DNA of 64,000 bases, taken from contig JAVLCC010000003.1 in NCBI GenBank assembly GCA_031580995.1, forward strand, positions 1 through 64,000. Reading direction: 5' to 3'. Of the stretch, positions 17,490-27,281 are shown in pieces (positions within the stretch are counted from its first letter, which is position 1; every line of letters starts with the position of its first letter). The translations under genes were made by a program, and so were the position numbers. This DNA is from CAJXVY01 sp031580995. GTDB lineage: Bacteria > Actinomycetota > Actinomycetes > Actinomycetales > Microbacteriaceae. The notes below the pieces were generated by a model, which worked only from the letters and a program-made list of their open reading frames with translations, ran no database searches and was not told the DNA's origin.

Positions 17490-17522
17490 CCGAGAATAAA
17501 TAAAAATGGAGTACATATCTCT

Positions 17523-18962
17523 ATGTCATCAAAACCAGCTGCCAACTCAATCACAGTAAACGACATCGGAAGCAGTGAAGACTTCCTAAAGGCAGTTGAG
17601 GAAACACTTAAGTTTTTCAATGACGGCGACCTAATCGAAGGAACCGTTGTAAAAATAGACCGCGATGAGGTCTTGCTAGACGTTGGCTATAAAACCGAGG
17701 GTGTCATCCCCTCTCGTGAGCTTTCAATCCGCCAAGATACCAGCCCAGACGAAATCGTTAAGCCTGGCGACAAGGTGGAGGCCCTAGTCCTTCAGAAAGA
17801 AGATAAAGAGGGAAGATTGATTCTTTCCAAAAAGCGTGCACAGTATGAGCGCGCATGGGGTGATGTTGAAAAAATCAAGGAAGCAGACGGCGTTGTCAAA
17901 GGCGTGGTCATTGAGGTTGTCAAGGGTGGTCTGATTGTAGATATCGGACTGCGTGGATTCCTCCCAGCGTCTTTGATTGAACTCCGCAGAGTCCGCGATC
18001 TCGCACCATACTTGGGCGAGGAAATGGATGCCAAGATTTTGGAATTGGATAAAAACCGCAACAACGTGGTTTTGTCTCGTAGAGCATTGCTTGAAGAGTC
18101 ACAGTCAGCCTCTCGCTCAACACTGCTAAATGACCTTGCCAAGGGACAGGTCCGAACCGGAACAGTCTCTTCGATTGTGAACTTCGGTGCATTTATTGAT
18201 CTTGGTGGCGTTGATGGTCTTGTTCACGTTAGTGAGCTCAGCTGGAAACACATTGACCACGCCAGCGAAGTTGTTGAAGTTGGCCAAGAGGTAACCGTTG
18301 AGGTTTTGGAGATAGACAATGACCGTGAACGAGTTTCACTGTCATTGAAGGCAACCCAAGAAGACCCATGGCAGCTATTCGCCAGGACTCACGCAATTGG
18401 ACAGTACACACCCGGAAAAATCACAAAGATTGTTCCATTTGGTGCGTTTGTTCGCGTTGCAGATGGCATCGAAGGTCTTGTTCACATCTCTGAACTTTCC
18501 AGTAAACACATCGAACATGCCGACCAGGTTGTTGATGTAAACCAGGAAGTGTTTGTGAAGTTGATTGACATCGACCTAGAACGTCGTCGCATTAGCTTGA
18601 GCCTGAAGCAGGCCAGCGAGGAAGTTGACCCAGAGGGAAGTGACTTCAACCCAGTGCTTTATGGAATGAGTGCAGAGTATGACAATCAGGGTAACTACAA
18701 ATACCCCGAGGGATTCGATCCTGAAACCAACGAATGGAAATCAGGCTACGAAGAAGCCCGCACCAAATGGGAGAGTGAATACTCAGCGGCTCAAAATCGC
18801 TGGGAGCTACACAAGACCCAGGTCAAAGAAATCAATGCTCGTTTAGCTGATGTCCCAGAGACAGCTCCAGAGCAAAGTGATTCAAAAGAATCTGACGCAG
18901 GAACCTTGGCCGAGGATGAATCCTTGGCGGCACTGAGGGACAAACTCAGTCAAGGGGAATAA
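17523..18962 (+). CDS. rpsA: 30S ribosomal protein S1
   Basis: S1 helps the 30S subunit bind mRNA. The 479-aa protein has four S1 domains at about residues 35-105, 121-187, 205-274 and 291-360, fewer than the six of enterobacteria and usual for actinobacteria. FGAFIDLGGVDGLVHVSELS and FGAFVRVADGIEGLVHISEL mark domains three and four. The C-terminal tail after 370 is acidic and aromatic, probably disordered. Its own Shine-Dalgarno is weak (GGAG about 12 bases upstream), common for S1. Confidence 0.96.
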   Translation: MSSKPAANSITVNDIGSSEDFLKAVEETLKFFNDGDLIEGTVVKIDRDEVLLDVGYKTEGVIPSRELSIRQDTSPDEIVKPGDKVEALVLQKEDKEGRLILSKKRAQYERAWGDVEKIKEADGVVKGVVIEVVKGGLIVDIGLRGFLPASLIELRRVRDLAPYLGEEMDAKILELDKNRNNVVLSRRALLEESQSASRSTLLNDLAKGQVRTGTVSSIVNFGAFIDLGGVDGLVHVSELSWKHIDHASEVVEVGQEVTVEVLEIDNDRERVSLSLKATQEDPWQLFARTHAIGQYTPGKITKIVPFGAFVRVADGIEGLVHISELSSKHIEHADQVVDVNQEVFVKLIDIDLERRRISLSLKQASEEVDPEGSDFNPVLYGMSAEYDNQGNYKYPEGFDPETNEWKSGYEEARTKWESEYSAAQNRWELHKTQVKEINARLADVPETAPEQSDSKESDAGTLAEDESLAALRDKLSQGE

Positions 18963-18968
18963 GCAGTA

Positions 18969-19580
18969 ATGGCAGATCTTCTGGTCGCACTGACCGGCGG
19001 AATTGCCAGCGGCAAATCAACTGTTGCCGCAATGCTTGAAAAATTAGGCGCGACTGTAATCGATTCAGACCTGGTAGCCAGAGAAGTGGTGGCTGTGGGT
19101 TCTGAGGGAGCAGAGGAAATCTCCAACGTCTTTGGTGAAGAGTTATTTTCTGACGGGCAGTTGAACAGGGCCAAGCTCGCTGAAATAGTCTTTGGAGATC
19201 CACAAAAAAGACTCAAACTAGAAAATATTCTTCACCCCTTGATTCGCACTCGTTCCACTTACTTATTTGAAAAAGCCGAGGGAGTGGTGATTTATCAAAT
19301 CCCCTTGCTTGTGGAATCTAAGCACGACTACCAATTCGATTACGTGGTAACAGTTGAGGCATCTGAACAAACCAGAATCAAACGCCTGGTTGAAACGAGA
19401 GAAATGAACGAAGCTGAAGCGATATCAAGACTTTCTTCACAGACTTCCAGAAAAGCCAGAGAAGAAATAGCCAATCAGGTGATCGACAGCGACTGCTCCC
19501 TGGTTGAGCTTGAATTGGCCGTGAATCAGTTATGGAATGATTTAGAGGAAATGAGAAAGCGGAAATTGGGGTTTAGCTAA
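18969..19580 (+). CDS. coaE: dephospho-CoA kinase
   Basis: CoaE phosphorylates dephospho-CoA in the last step of coenzyme A synthesis. The P-loop is GGIASGKST at residues 9-17, followed by DSDLVAREVV and the family lid region RLVETREMNEAEAISRL. It is 203 aa with no extra C-terminal domain, unlike the fused mycobacterial protein. It lies six bases after rpsA and two before uvrB, an order conserved in actinobacteria (rpsA, coaE, uvrB). Confidence 0.93.
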   Translation: MADLLVALTGGIASGKSTVAAMLEKLGATVIDSDLVAREVVAVGSEGAEEISNVFGEELFSDGQLNRAKLAEIVFGDPQKRLKLENILHPLIRTRSTYLFEKAEGVVIYQIPLLVESKHDYQFDYVVTVEASEQTRIKRLVETREMNEAEAISRLSSQTSRKAREEIANQVIDSDCSLVELELAVNQLWNDLEEMRKRKLGFS

Positions 19581-19582
19581 AG

Positions 19583-21655
19583 GTGGAACCTCGCCGAGAA
19601 TATAAGCCTTTTAAGGCAGTGAGTGACTATCAACCAAGTGGGGACCAGCCAAAAGCTATTGCTGAACTTGCTAAAAGACTTAGAGACGGTGAACCAGATG
19701 TGGTTTTGCTTGGTGCGACTGGAACCGGAAAAAGTGCGACAACAGCATGGCTTATTGAAGAGATTCAAAGACCTACGCTGATTTTGGCTCACAACAAAAC
19801 GCTTGCCGCTCAACTTGCCAATGAGTTCAAGCAAATGTTTCCAGACAACGCGGTTGAATATTTCGTTAGCTACTACGACTACTACCAACCAGAAGCGTAT
19901 GTTCCTCAATCCGACACCTTCATTGAAAAAGACGCAACCATCAACGAAGAGGTCGAGCGTCTGCGGTATTCAGCCACAATGAGCCTTCTTAGTAGGCGGG
20001 ATGTAATCGTTGTCTCCACCGTCAGCTGCATTTATGGTCTTGGCGCACCCAAGGAGTATCTTGGGCAGGCCGTTGCTTTGCACGTTGGGCAAAGAATTGA
20101 TCGTGATGAACTGATTAGAGAATTTGTGCAGATTCAATACCAAAGAAACGATATTGACTTCTCTAGAGGAAATTTCAGGGTCAAGGGTGACACGGTTGAG
20201 ATTATCGCTGTTTACGATGAGCAGGCAACAAGGATTGAATTCTTCGGAGATGAAATCGAAAAGATTTACAACATTCACCCGCTGACAGGGGAAATATTAA
20301 ATGAGCTGGACACTGTTGCCATTTTTCCTGCTAGTTACTACGTGGCTCCAGCAGAAAGAATGGGGAAGGCCATTGAGGCAATAGAGGAAGAACTTGAGGG
20401 GCGACACAGGGAATTAGAAACGCAAGGAAAGCTTCTAGAAGCGCAGCGAATCAAGATGCGAACCAATTTTGATTTAGAGATGATTAGAGAACTTGGGTTC
20501 TGTTCAGGTATCGAAAACTATTCCAGACACATTGACGGAAGAGAAAAAGGCGACCCACCTAGCTGTTTGCTTGATTACTTCCCTGAAGACTTCCTAACTG
20601 TAATCGATGAATCTCACGTCACAGTTCCGCAGGTTGGTGGGATGTATGAGGGGGACGCCTCCAGAAAGCGAACCCTGGTGGAACACGGTTTCAGATTGCC
20701 TTCGGCCCTTGATAACAGGCCCTTAAGGTTTGATGAGTTTTTAGAACGAACTGGACAAACTGTTTATCTATCAGCCACGCCTGCGAAATATGAATTGGAA
20801 AAGGGTGATGGTTTCGTAGAGCAAATTATTAGGCCCACTGGTTTGGTTGATCCAAAATTGGTCGTGAAACCTGCCAAGGGTCAGATCGATGACCTTTTAG
20901 AAGAGGTTAGAAAACGGTCAGAGAAAAACGAACGGGTTCTGGTCACTACATTGACCAAAAAACTTGCCGAAGAACTTACAGATTTCTTCACTGAAGCTGG
21001 TGTCAGGGTTCGCTATCTTCACAGTGATGTTGACACTCTAAGAAGAGTTGAGCTTTTGAGAGAGCTACGTCAGGGAATCTATGACGTCCTAATTGGAATC
21101 AACTTACTGAGGGAAGGTCTTGATCTCCCCGAAGTTTCGCTGGTGTCGATTCTGGATGCTGATAAAGAGGGTTTTCTCAGGTCGACATCCTCTTTGATTC
21201 AAACCATTGGACGTGCAGCAAGAAACGTAAATGGTGAGGTTCATCTCTATGCCGATAAGGTTACTGATTCGATGAAACGAGCAATGGATGAAACTGAGCG
21301 TCGCAGAACAAAGCAAATTGAATACAACAAGATCAACGGCATTGATCCAACACCTCTAAGAAAACACATCTCCGACATCACTGATCAGTTGGCGAGGGAG
21401 CAGGCTGACACGGAGAGTTTATTGGAGAGCCTGAAATACGAACCCAAGCGAAAAAGCTCAACTGAGCCCATGAGGGGCAGAACCTCTATTGCCGGTGCTG
21501 GAAAGAAACAGCTTTTGGAAACTATTGCAGAACTGGATGCGCAAATGCGCTCGGCTGCGGATGAACTACAATTCGAATTAGCAGCCAGAATTCGTGATGA
21601 AATCAGCGAACTAAAGCGCGAAGTAAGGCAGATGGAATCTGCTGGACACGCATAA
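19583..21655 (+). CDS. uvrB: excinuclease ABC subunit B
   Basis: UvrB verifies DNA damage after UvrA loading and positions UvrC. The 690-aa helicase-like protein has Walker A GATGTGKSATTAW near residue 44, the beta-hairpin region YYDYYQPEAYVP near 96, DESHVTVPQ (Walker B region) near 338, helicase motif GRAARN, and a C-terminal UVR motif (about 640-675) that contacts UvrC. The start is GTG, two bases after coaE. It heads a uvrB-uvrA-uvrC run, so all three excinuclease subunits are probably made from one transcript. Confidence 0.97.
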   Translation: MEPRREYKPFKAVSDYQPSGDQPKAIAELAKRLRDGEPDVVLLGATGTGKSATTAWLIEEIQRPTLILAHNKTLAAQLANEFKQMFPDNAVEYFVSYYDYYQPEAYVPQSDTFIEKDATINEEVERLRYSATMSLLSRRDVIVVSTVSCIYGLGAPKEYLGQAVALHVGQRIDRDELIREFVQIQYQRNDIDFSRGNFRVKGDTVEIIAVYDEQATRIEFFGDEIEKIYNIHPLTGEILNELDTVAIFPASYYVAPAERMGKAIEAIEEELEGRHRELETQGKLLEAQRIKMRTNFDLEMIRELGFCSGIENYSRHIDGREKGDPPSCLLDYFPEDFLTVIDESHVTVPQVGGMYEGDASRKRTLVEHGFRLPSALDNRPLRFDEFLERTGQTVYLSATPAKYELEKGDGFVEQIIRPTGLVDPKLVVKPAKGQIDDLLEEVRKRSEKNERVLVTTLTKKLAEELTDFFTEAGVRVRYLHSDVDTLRRVELLRELRQGIYDVLIGINLLREGLDLPEVSLVSILDADKEGFLRSTSSLIQTIGRAARNVNGEVHLYADKVTDSMKRAMDETERRRTKQIEYNKINGIDPTPLRKHISDITDQLAREQADTESLLESLKYEPKRKSSTEPMRGRTSIAGAGKKQLLETIAELDAQMRSAADELQFELAARIRDEISELKREVRQMESAGHA

Positions 21656-21662
21656 GGAATAC

Positions 21663-24506
21663 ATGCACATAGAAAAACCCACAGGCAACGTCCTGCACGT
21701 GAAGGGTGCACGCGTGCATAACCTTAAAAACATTGATTTGGAAATCCCAAAGGACAAATTGGTGGTTTTCACAGGCCTCAGCGGTTCCGGGAAATCCTCG
21801 CTAGCCTTTGACACCATTTTCGCGGAGGGACAAAGAAGATACGTTGAATCCCTGAGTGCTTACGCCAGGCAGTTTCTGGGCCAGGTGGATAGACCAGATG
21901 TTGATTTCATCGAGGGGCTTTCCCCAGCGGTTTCCATTGATCAGAAATCAACCAACCGAAACCCCCGCTCTACTGTCGGAACAATTACCGAAATACACGA
22001 TTACCTGAGATTGTTGTGGTCCAGAATCGGAACTCCACACTGTCATCAATGCGGTGAGATTATTTCTCGTCAATCACCACAGCAGATAGTTGATCAACTT
22101 CTAACAGAGGAAGAGGGCACTAGATTTTTAGTGCTGGCCCCAATAATCCAGCAAAAAAAGGGGGAGTTCGCGGATTTATTCTCTTCTTTACAAGCCCAAG
22201 GCTACGCAAGGGCGATAGTTGATGGCGAGCAGGTAGTGCTTGCAGATGCCAAACCTCTAAAAAAATCTTTCAAACACGACATAAGTGTCGTTGTGGACCG
22301 AATGGTGATTCGCCAAGACATATCGAATCGACTAACCGATTCAGTTGAAACTGCTTTGAATCTGGCTGATGGACGAGTTGTAATTGATTTTCTAGATGAA
22401 GGCACATCTAGAACCTTTAGTGAAAATCTCAGCTGTCCAAATCAACACCAACTCGCACTCACCGACATCGAGCCTAGAACTTTTAGTTTCAACGCTCCAT
22501 TTGGTGCGTGTCCAGAATGTTCGGGCCTTGGTGTAAAAATGGCAGTGGATCCAGAACTTGTAATTGGTGACCCGGGTAAAAGCCTCACGGAGGGTGCCAT
22601 AATCCCATGGTCAACCCAAGGCAAAGGTCTCTATAACTACTTTGTGAGACTGCTCAAAGGTTTAGCTGATGATCTCGACTTTGATTTGGATACACCTTGG
22701 GAAAAAATCCCAGAAGAAGTTCAGCAGGCCATTTTGTATGGCAATGATTTCAAGGTGCAGGTGAAATGGCGTTCTAGATACGGAAGAGAAATGCGCTACA
22801 CCAGTGGGTTTGAAGGAGTTTTGCCCTATGTGGAGCGCAAATACAACGAAACCGACAGTGATTACATGCGCGGAAAGTATGCGGGCTACCTAAGAGAAAT
22901 TCCATGTCCAGAGTGTGATGGCGCAAGGCTCAGACCAGAAGTTTTGGCTGTGAAGGTTTCTGAGCAATCGATTCACGATGTAGTAAAACTTAGCTTGATT
23001 GAGTGTTTTGATTTTTTTGACTCCCTTGAACTCAGTGAAAAGGATTCAAAAATTGCAGGTCAGGTCTTAAGAGAAATCAGGGCTCGCCTCGAGTTTTTAT
23101 TATCGGTTGGACTGGGCTATCTCAACTTGGAAAGAAGTGCAGGTTCTTTATCTGGGGGAGAGGCACAACGAATCAGGCTGGCTACCCAAATAGGTGCTGG
23201 ACTGACAGGTGTTCTCTATGTTTTGGATGAACCGAGCATTGGTCTTCATCAAAGAGATAACAGAAGGCTTATTCAAACCCTTGAGCGCCTAAGAGATCTA
23301 GGGAATACGTTGATTGTTGTTGAGCACGATGAGGACACAATATTGGCTGCCGACTGGCTGGTGGATATCGGTCCAACTGCAGGACTAGAAGGTGGTCGGG
23401 TAGTTCACAGTGGAAGTCACAAAAGCATCCTAAAAAATCATGATTCACTGACTGGCAAATATCTCTCAAGGCAGCTACAAATACAAACTCCTAAAAAACG
23501 CCGTAAACCCAAGCCTGAAAAGCTAAAAATTGTTGGGGCCAAGGCAAATAATCTAAAAAACGTTGATTTGAATATCCCCTTGGGTGTTTTCACAGCCGTT
23601 ACCGGGGTCAGCGGAAGTGGAAAATCCTCACTGATTAATGATGTTTTGTATCAAACACTTGCCAATTCCCTAAATAAAGCCAAACTGGTTCCTGGCAAAC
23701 ATGTGCGGGTTGAAGGTGTTGAAAATCTGGACAAGGTGGTCCACGTAGATCAAAACCCGATTGGCAGAACACCAAGGAGTAATCCTGCAACCTATACAGG
23801 TGTGTTTGATCGCATCCGTAAACTCTTCGCTGACACTCAGGAAGCAAAGATAAGGGGGTATCAGCAGGGTCGATTTAGTTTCAATGTAAAAGGCGGACGC
23901 TGTGAAACTTGCAGTGGAGATGGAACAATTCGCATCGAAATGAATTTTTTGCCCGATGTTTATGTCGTTTGCGAAGACTGCAAGGGAGCAAGATACAACC
24001 GCGAGACACTGCAGGTTCACTACAAAGGCAAGACAATTTCGGATGTCTTGGAGATGCCAATTTCAGATGCGGCTGAATTTTTCAAGCCCATAAGTTCAAT
24101 CGCTAGATACCTGGATACTTTGGTGGAGGTTGGTTTGGGCTATGTTCGTTTGGGTCAAAGCGCGACGACTTTATCTGGTGGAGAGGCGCAAAGGGTGAAG
24201 CTGGCCACTGAGCTGCAAAAGCGTAGTAACGGCAGAAGCATTTATGTGCTTGATGAGCCAACCACGGGATTGCATTTTGAGGATGTCAGCAAGTTGTTGG
24301 CGGTTTTGAATAGCTTGGTTGATAAAGGAAATTCAGTTGTTGTAATCGAGCACAATTTAGATGTTATTCGCAGTGCCGATTGGGTTATTGACATGGGTCC
24401 CGAGGGTGGCGATGGTGGAGGAAAAGTTGTGGCTCAGGGAACACCTGAGAAGGTAAGCAAAACGGCTGGTTCACATACCGGAGAGTTTTTAGCTGAGATC
24501 CTCTAA
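21663..24506 (+). CDS. uvrA: excinuclease ABC subunit A
   Basis: UvrA recognises distorted DNA as a dimer. The 947-aa protein has two ABC ATPase halves with P-loops GLSGSGKSSLAF (near 39) and GVSGSGKSSLIND (near 650), and signatures LSGGEAQRIRLATQ and LSGGEAQRVKLATE. Zinc ligands are visible as CETCSGDG...CEDCKGARY near 745, and as CPNQH...CPECSGLG near 259 in the insertion domain, where C-x3-H replaces C-x2-C. It starts seven bases after uvrB. The last base of its stop is the first base of the uvrC ATG. Confidence 0.97.
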   Translation: MHIEKPTGNVLHVKGARVHNLKNIDLEIPKDKLVVFTGLSGSGKSSLAFDTIFAEGQRRYVESLSAYARQFLGQVDRPDVDFIEGLSPAVSIDQKSTNRNPRSTVGTITEIHDYLRLLWSRIGTPHCHQCGEIISRQSPQQIVDQLLTEEEGTRFLVLAPIIQQKKGEFADLFSSLQAQGYARAIVDGEQVVLADAKPLKKSFKHDISVVVDRMVIRQDISNRLTDSVETALNLADGRVVIDFLDEGTSRTFSENLSCPNQHQLALTDIEPRTFSFNAPFGACPECSGLGVKMAVDPELVIGDPGKSLTEGAIIPWSTQGKGLYNYFVRLLKGLADDLDFDLDTPWEKIPEEVQQAILYGNDFKVQVKWRSRYGREMRYTSGFEGVLPYVERKYNETDSDYMRGKYAGYLREIPCPECDGARLRPEVLAVKVSEQSIHDVVKLSLIECFDFFDSLELSEKDSKIAGQVLREIRARLEFLLSVGLGYLNLERSAGSLSGGEAQRIRLATQIGAGLTGVLYVLDEPSIGLHQRDNRRLIQTLERLRDLGNTLIVVEHDEDTILAADWLVDIGPTAGLEGGRVVHSGSHKSILKNHDSLTGKYLSRQLQIQTPKKRRKPKPEKLKIVGAKANNLKNVDLNIPLGVFTAVTGVSGSGKSSLINDVLYQTLANSLNKAKLVPGKHVRVEGVENLDKVVHVDQNPIGRTPRSNPATYTGVFDRIRKLFADTQEAKIRGYQQGRFSFNVKGGRCETCSGDGTIRIEMNFLPDVYVVCEDCKGARYNRETLQVHYKGKTISDVLEMPISDAAEFFKPISSIARYLDTLVEVGLGYVRLGQSATTLSGGEAQRVKLATELQKRSNGRSIYVLDEPTTGLHFEDVSKLLAVLNSLVDKGNSVVVIEHNLDVIRSADWVIDMGPEGGDGGGKVVAQGTPEKVSKTAGSHTGEFLAEIL

Positions 24507-26389
24507 TGAACAAGCCAAGTTTTCGTCCAGAAACGGGTTCCATTCCCACCAATCCCGGTGTTTACAGGTTCATGGATGGTAACGGCAGGGTTATCTATGT
24601 CGGCAAAGCAAAAAATCTAAGATCTCGGCTAAGTAGTTATTTTGGTAATCATTCAAAACTGCACGAACGAACCCAACGAATGGTGGAAACCGCTAAAGAT
24701 GTGACCTGGACAATCGTGGACTCAGAATACGAGGCCTTGCAGCTGGAGTTCATGTGGATCAAACAATACGAGCCGTTATTCAATGTGCGCTTTAGAGACG
24801 ATAAGAGTTATCCATATCTAGCTATAAGTATGAAAGACGAAGTACCAAGGGCCTTTGTCACCAGAAACCGTGAACTCAAAGGTGTTAAGTATTTTGGTCC
24901 CTATACCCAAGCATGGGCAATCAGAGAAACACTCGATAACTTGCTAAAGGTTTTTCCAGTTAGAAGCTGCTCTCGAAGCGTTTATGACAATGCTAAGAAA
25001 AATCAAAGACCCTGCATTTTGGCAGAGATAGGAAAATGCAGCGCCCCTTGTGTTGGAAGGATAGAAAAACCAGCGCATAAGTCAATTGCCAAAGCACTTG
25101 GGGATTTTATGAATCGCGGGGATAACAGCTACCTGAAATCCATGCAGGAGAAGATGAAGCAGGCTAGTGAAGGTCAACAATATGAGTATGCAGCGCAACT
25201 AAGGGATGACATCAATGCACTCGAGAGAGTCCTGGAAAAATCCACGATTGTCATGCAGGATCAAACAGATGCTGATCTTTTCGGCCTTGCAAGAGATGAG
25301 CTGAATGCTGCAGTTAGTTTTTTCATTGTCCGAGGCGGAAGAATTCGAGGCAATAAAGGTTTTGTGATGGACTTGGCTGAAGACATGCAGGATTCAGAAA
25401 TAGTAGAGCAGCTCATCAAAGATGTTTATGAGGAGAAGCCCAACATCGAGCCAAATTCTGTTCCAAAAGAGATTTTGGTCCCAACACTTCCAACAAACAT
25501 TGAATCACTTGAGAAATGGCTCACTGATAAGCGTGGCTCAAAAGTTAGCCTCAGAATTCCTCAGCGTGGGGATAAACGAACGCTTTCCCAAACAGCAGAG
25601 GCCAATGCGAAACATACTTTGGGTAATTACAAATCAAAACGAAGTGTGGATTTCACCACCAGAGCAGACGCGTTGGCGGGAATTCAGAAATCACTTGGCC
25701 TAGAAGTTGCCCCGCTTCGAATTGAATGTTTTGACATCTCGCACCTTGGTGGCACAGGGGCAGTTGGCTCAATGGTTGTCTTCGAAGACGGCCTCAGCAA
25801 AAAAACTCAGTACAGACGCTTCAATATCGAAAACTTTGTTGATGACACAGATGCCATCTATCAAGTGTTGATGCGCAGGTTGAAATACCTCCAGGACACA
25901 GCTCCTGAGTCAAAATTTAGTTACAGACCAGGTCTTTTACTGATTGATGGGGGTTTGCCACAAGTAAATGCTGCAGCAAGGGCGCTGAAAGACAGTGGAA
26001 TTGAAGATATCGCCGCCTGCGGCATTGCAAAGAGATTGGAAGAAGTGTGGATAGCAGACGTTGATTATCCAGTTATTCTCCCAAGAACTAGTGATGAGCT
26101 ATTTCTTCTCCAGCGAATTAGGGACGAGGCACATAGGTTCGCCATTGAAGCCCAGCGAAAAAAACGAAGCCGGAGCATTCAGAGTCAACTTCTGGAAATC
26201 AATGGTTTAGGAGAAAAAAGAGCAAAGCAACTGCTTAGAAGATTCGGATCAGCCTCAAGACTTAGAACTGCAACCGCTGAAGAAATAAGTGATTTGCCGG
26301 GCATTGGACCGGAATTGGCAAAGCACATACAAACCCATCTAAATAATCAACCTGCAAATTCAGAGGAAACAGCGGGCGATAATCAGTAA
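24506..26389 (+). CDS. uvrC: excinuclease ABC subunit C
   Basis: UvrC makes both incisions around a lesion. The 627-aa protein has the N-terminal GIY-YIG nuclease (PGVYRFMDGNGRVIYVGKAKNLRSRL reading in two parts), a cysteine-bearing linker, a UVR motif near 215-250, the RNase H-like nuclease with IECFDISHLGG near 408, and a C-terminal pair of helix-hairpin-helix motifs (INGLGEKRAK and LPGIGPELAK). The TAATG overlap with uvrA implies coupling. Genes rapZ and whiA follow in the usual actinobacterial order. Confidence 0.96.
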   Translation: MNKPSFRPETGSIPTNPGVYRFMDGNGRVIYVGKAKNLRSRLSSYFGNHSKLHERTQRMVETAKDVTWTIVDSEYEALQLEFMWIKQYEPLFNVRFRDDKSYPYLAISMKDEVPRAFVTRNRELKGVKYFGPYTQAWAIRETLDNLLKVFPVRSCSRSVYDNAKKNQRPCILAEIGKCSAPCVGRIEKPAHKSIAKALGDFMNRGDNSYLKSMQEKMKQASEGQQYEYAAQLRDDINALERVLEKSTIVMQDQTDADLFGLARDELNAAVSFFIVRGGRIRGNKGFVMDLAEDMQDSEIVEQLIKDVYEEKPNIEPNSVPKEILVPTLPTNIESLEKWLTDKRGSKVSLRIPQRGDKRTLSQTAEANAKHTLGNYKSKRSVDFTTRADALAGIQKSLGLEVAPLRIECFDISHLGGTGAVGSMVVFEDGLSKKTQYRRFNIENFVDDTDAIYQVLMRRLKYLQDTAPESKFSYRPGLLLIDGGLPQVNAAARALKDSGIEDIAACGIAKRLEEVWIADVDYPVILPRTSDELFLLQRIRDEAHRFAIEAQRKKRSRSIQSQLLEINGLGEKRAKQLLRRFGSASRLRTATAEEISDLPGIGPELAKHIQTHLNNQPANSEETAGDNQ

Positions 26390-26411
26390 TCTTGATTATA
26401 GAAGGGGAGTA

Positions 26412-27281
26412 ATGACTGAGGCAGAGAAGGCAGAACTACTGATTGTCACTGGAATGAGTGGTGCCGGGCGTTCAACAGTTGCCAACACGCTTGAAGACCA
26501 GGGGTGGTACGTGGTTGATAACCTGCCTCCACAAATGCTTCCTCCCATCTCCGAGCTTTTGCATTACAGAACAAGCCCCCTAGGCAAGCTCGCTGTGGTG
26601 ATTGATGTTAGGGGAGGCGATTTTTTTGATGAACTTTCAGAAAACATTTCCAAGCTTAGAGAAGCTGAAATAAATCTACGAATGATTTTTTTAGAGGCCA
26701 GTGATCAGTCACTTGTGAAGCGGTTTGAACAGGTTAGAAGACCACACCCCTTGCAAGGAGATGGCGGGCTATTGGATGGAATTGCAAAGGAGCGGCAGAA
26801 ACTAATCGAAATCCGCGAGAGTGCTGATGTGGTGATTGACAGTAGCGATTTAAACGTTCACCAGCTGGGCACTCGTGTTTTGGAAGAATTCGGTGAAGAC
26901 GCCAATCAACTACAACTAATAATTCAATCCTTCGGGTTCAAATATGGAACCCCTGCAGATGCAGACATGATTTTTGATGCTAGATTCTTGCCTAACCCGC
27001 ACTGGAATGAAAAGCTTCGTAAACTAACGGGGAACGACCCAAAAGTGCAGCAAGCCGTCATGGAATCAGATCTCGCATCAGGATTTTTAGAGAGCATGAG
27101 AGAGATGCTTGAAAAAGTGTTTAGTGGTTATCGAATTGAGAATAAACGTTTCGTCAGCATTGCAATCGGGTGCACCGGAGGAAAGCATCGCTCTGTAACC
27201 CTGGCTAATCAACTGGCCGATATGCTTGCGGGCGAGGAGCTCCGCGTGAGAGTGAACCACAGAGATTTGGGGAGAGAGTAA
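26412..27281 (+). CDS. rapZ: RapZ-family nucleotide-binding protein
   Basis: A 289-aa P-loop protein. Walker A is GMSGAGRST at residues 14-22, with Arg where Lys is usual, as seen in actinobacterial members. The C-terminal half has the conserved block GCTGGKHRSVTLA near 253. In Escherichia coli RapZ directs RNase E to a small RNA and senses UDP-GlcNAc precursors; the actinobacterial role is unclear. GGGGAG two bases before ATG 26412 supports the start loosely. whiA follows with no gap, and the yvcK gene often found between them is absent. Confidence 0.9.
   Translation: MTEAEKAELLIVTGMSGAGRSTVANTLEDQGWYVVDNLPPQMLPPISELLHYRTSPLGKLAVVIDVRGGDFFDELSENISKLREAEINLRMIFLEASDQSLVKRFEQVRRPHPLQGDGGLLDGIAKERQKLIEIRESADVVIDSSDLNVHQLGTRVLEEFGEDANQLQLIIQSFGFKYGTPADADMIFDARFLPNPHWNEKLRKLTGNDPKVQQAVMESDLASGFLESMREMLEKVFSGYRIENKRFVSIAIGCTGGKHRSVTLANQLADMLAGEELRVRVNHRDLGRE

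Noticed and set aside
22430..22530. Loss of a UvrA zinc site
   Set aside because: C-x3-H in place of the first C-x2-C looked odd, but I recall the CPNxH form from other actinobacterial UvrA proteins.
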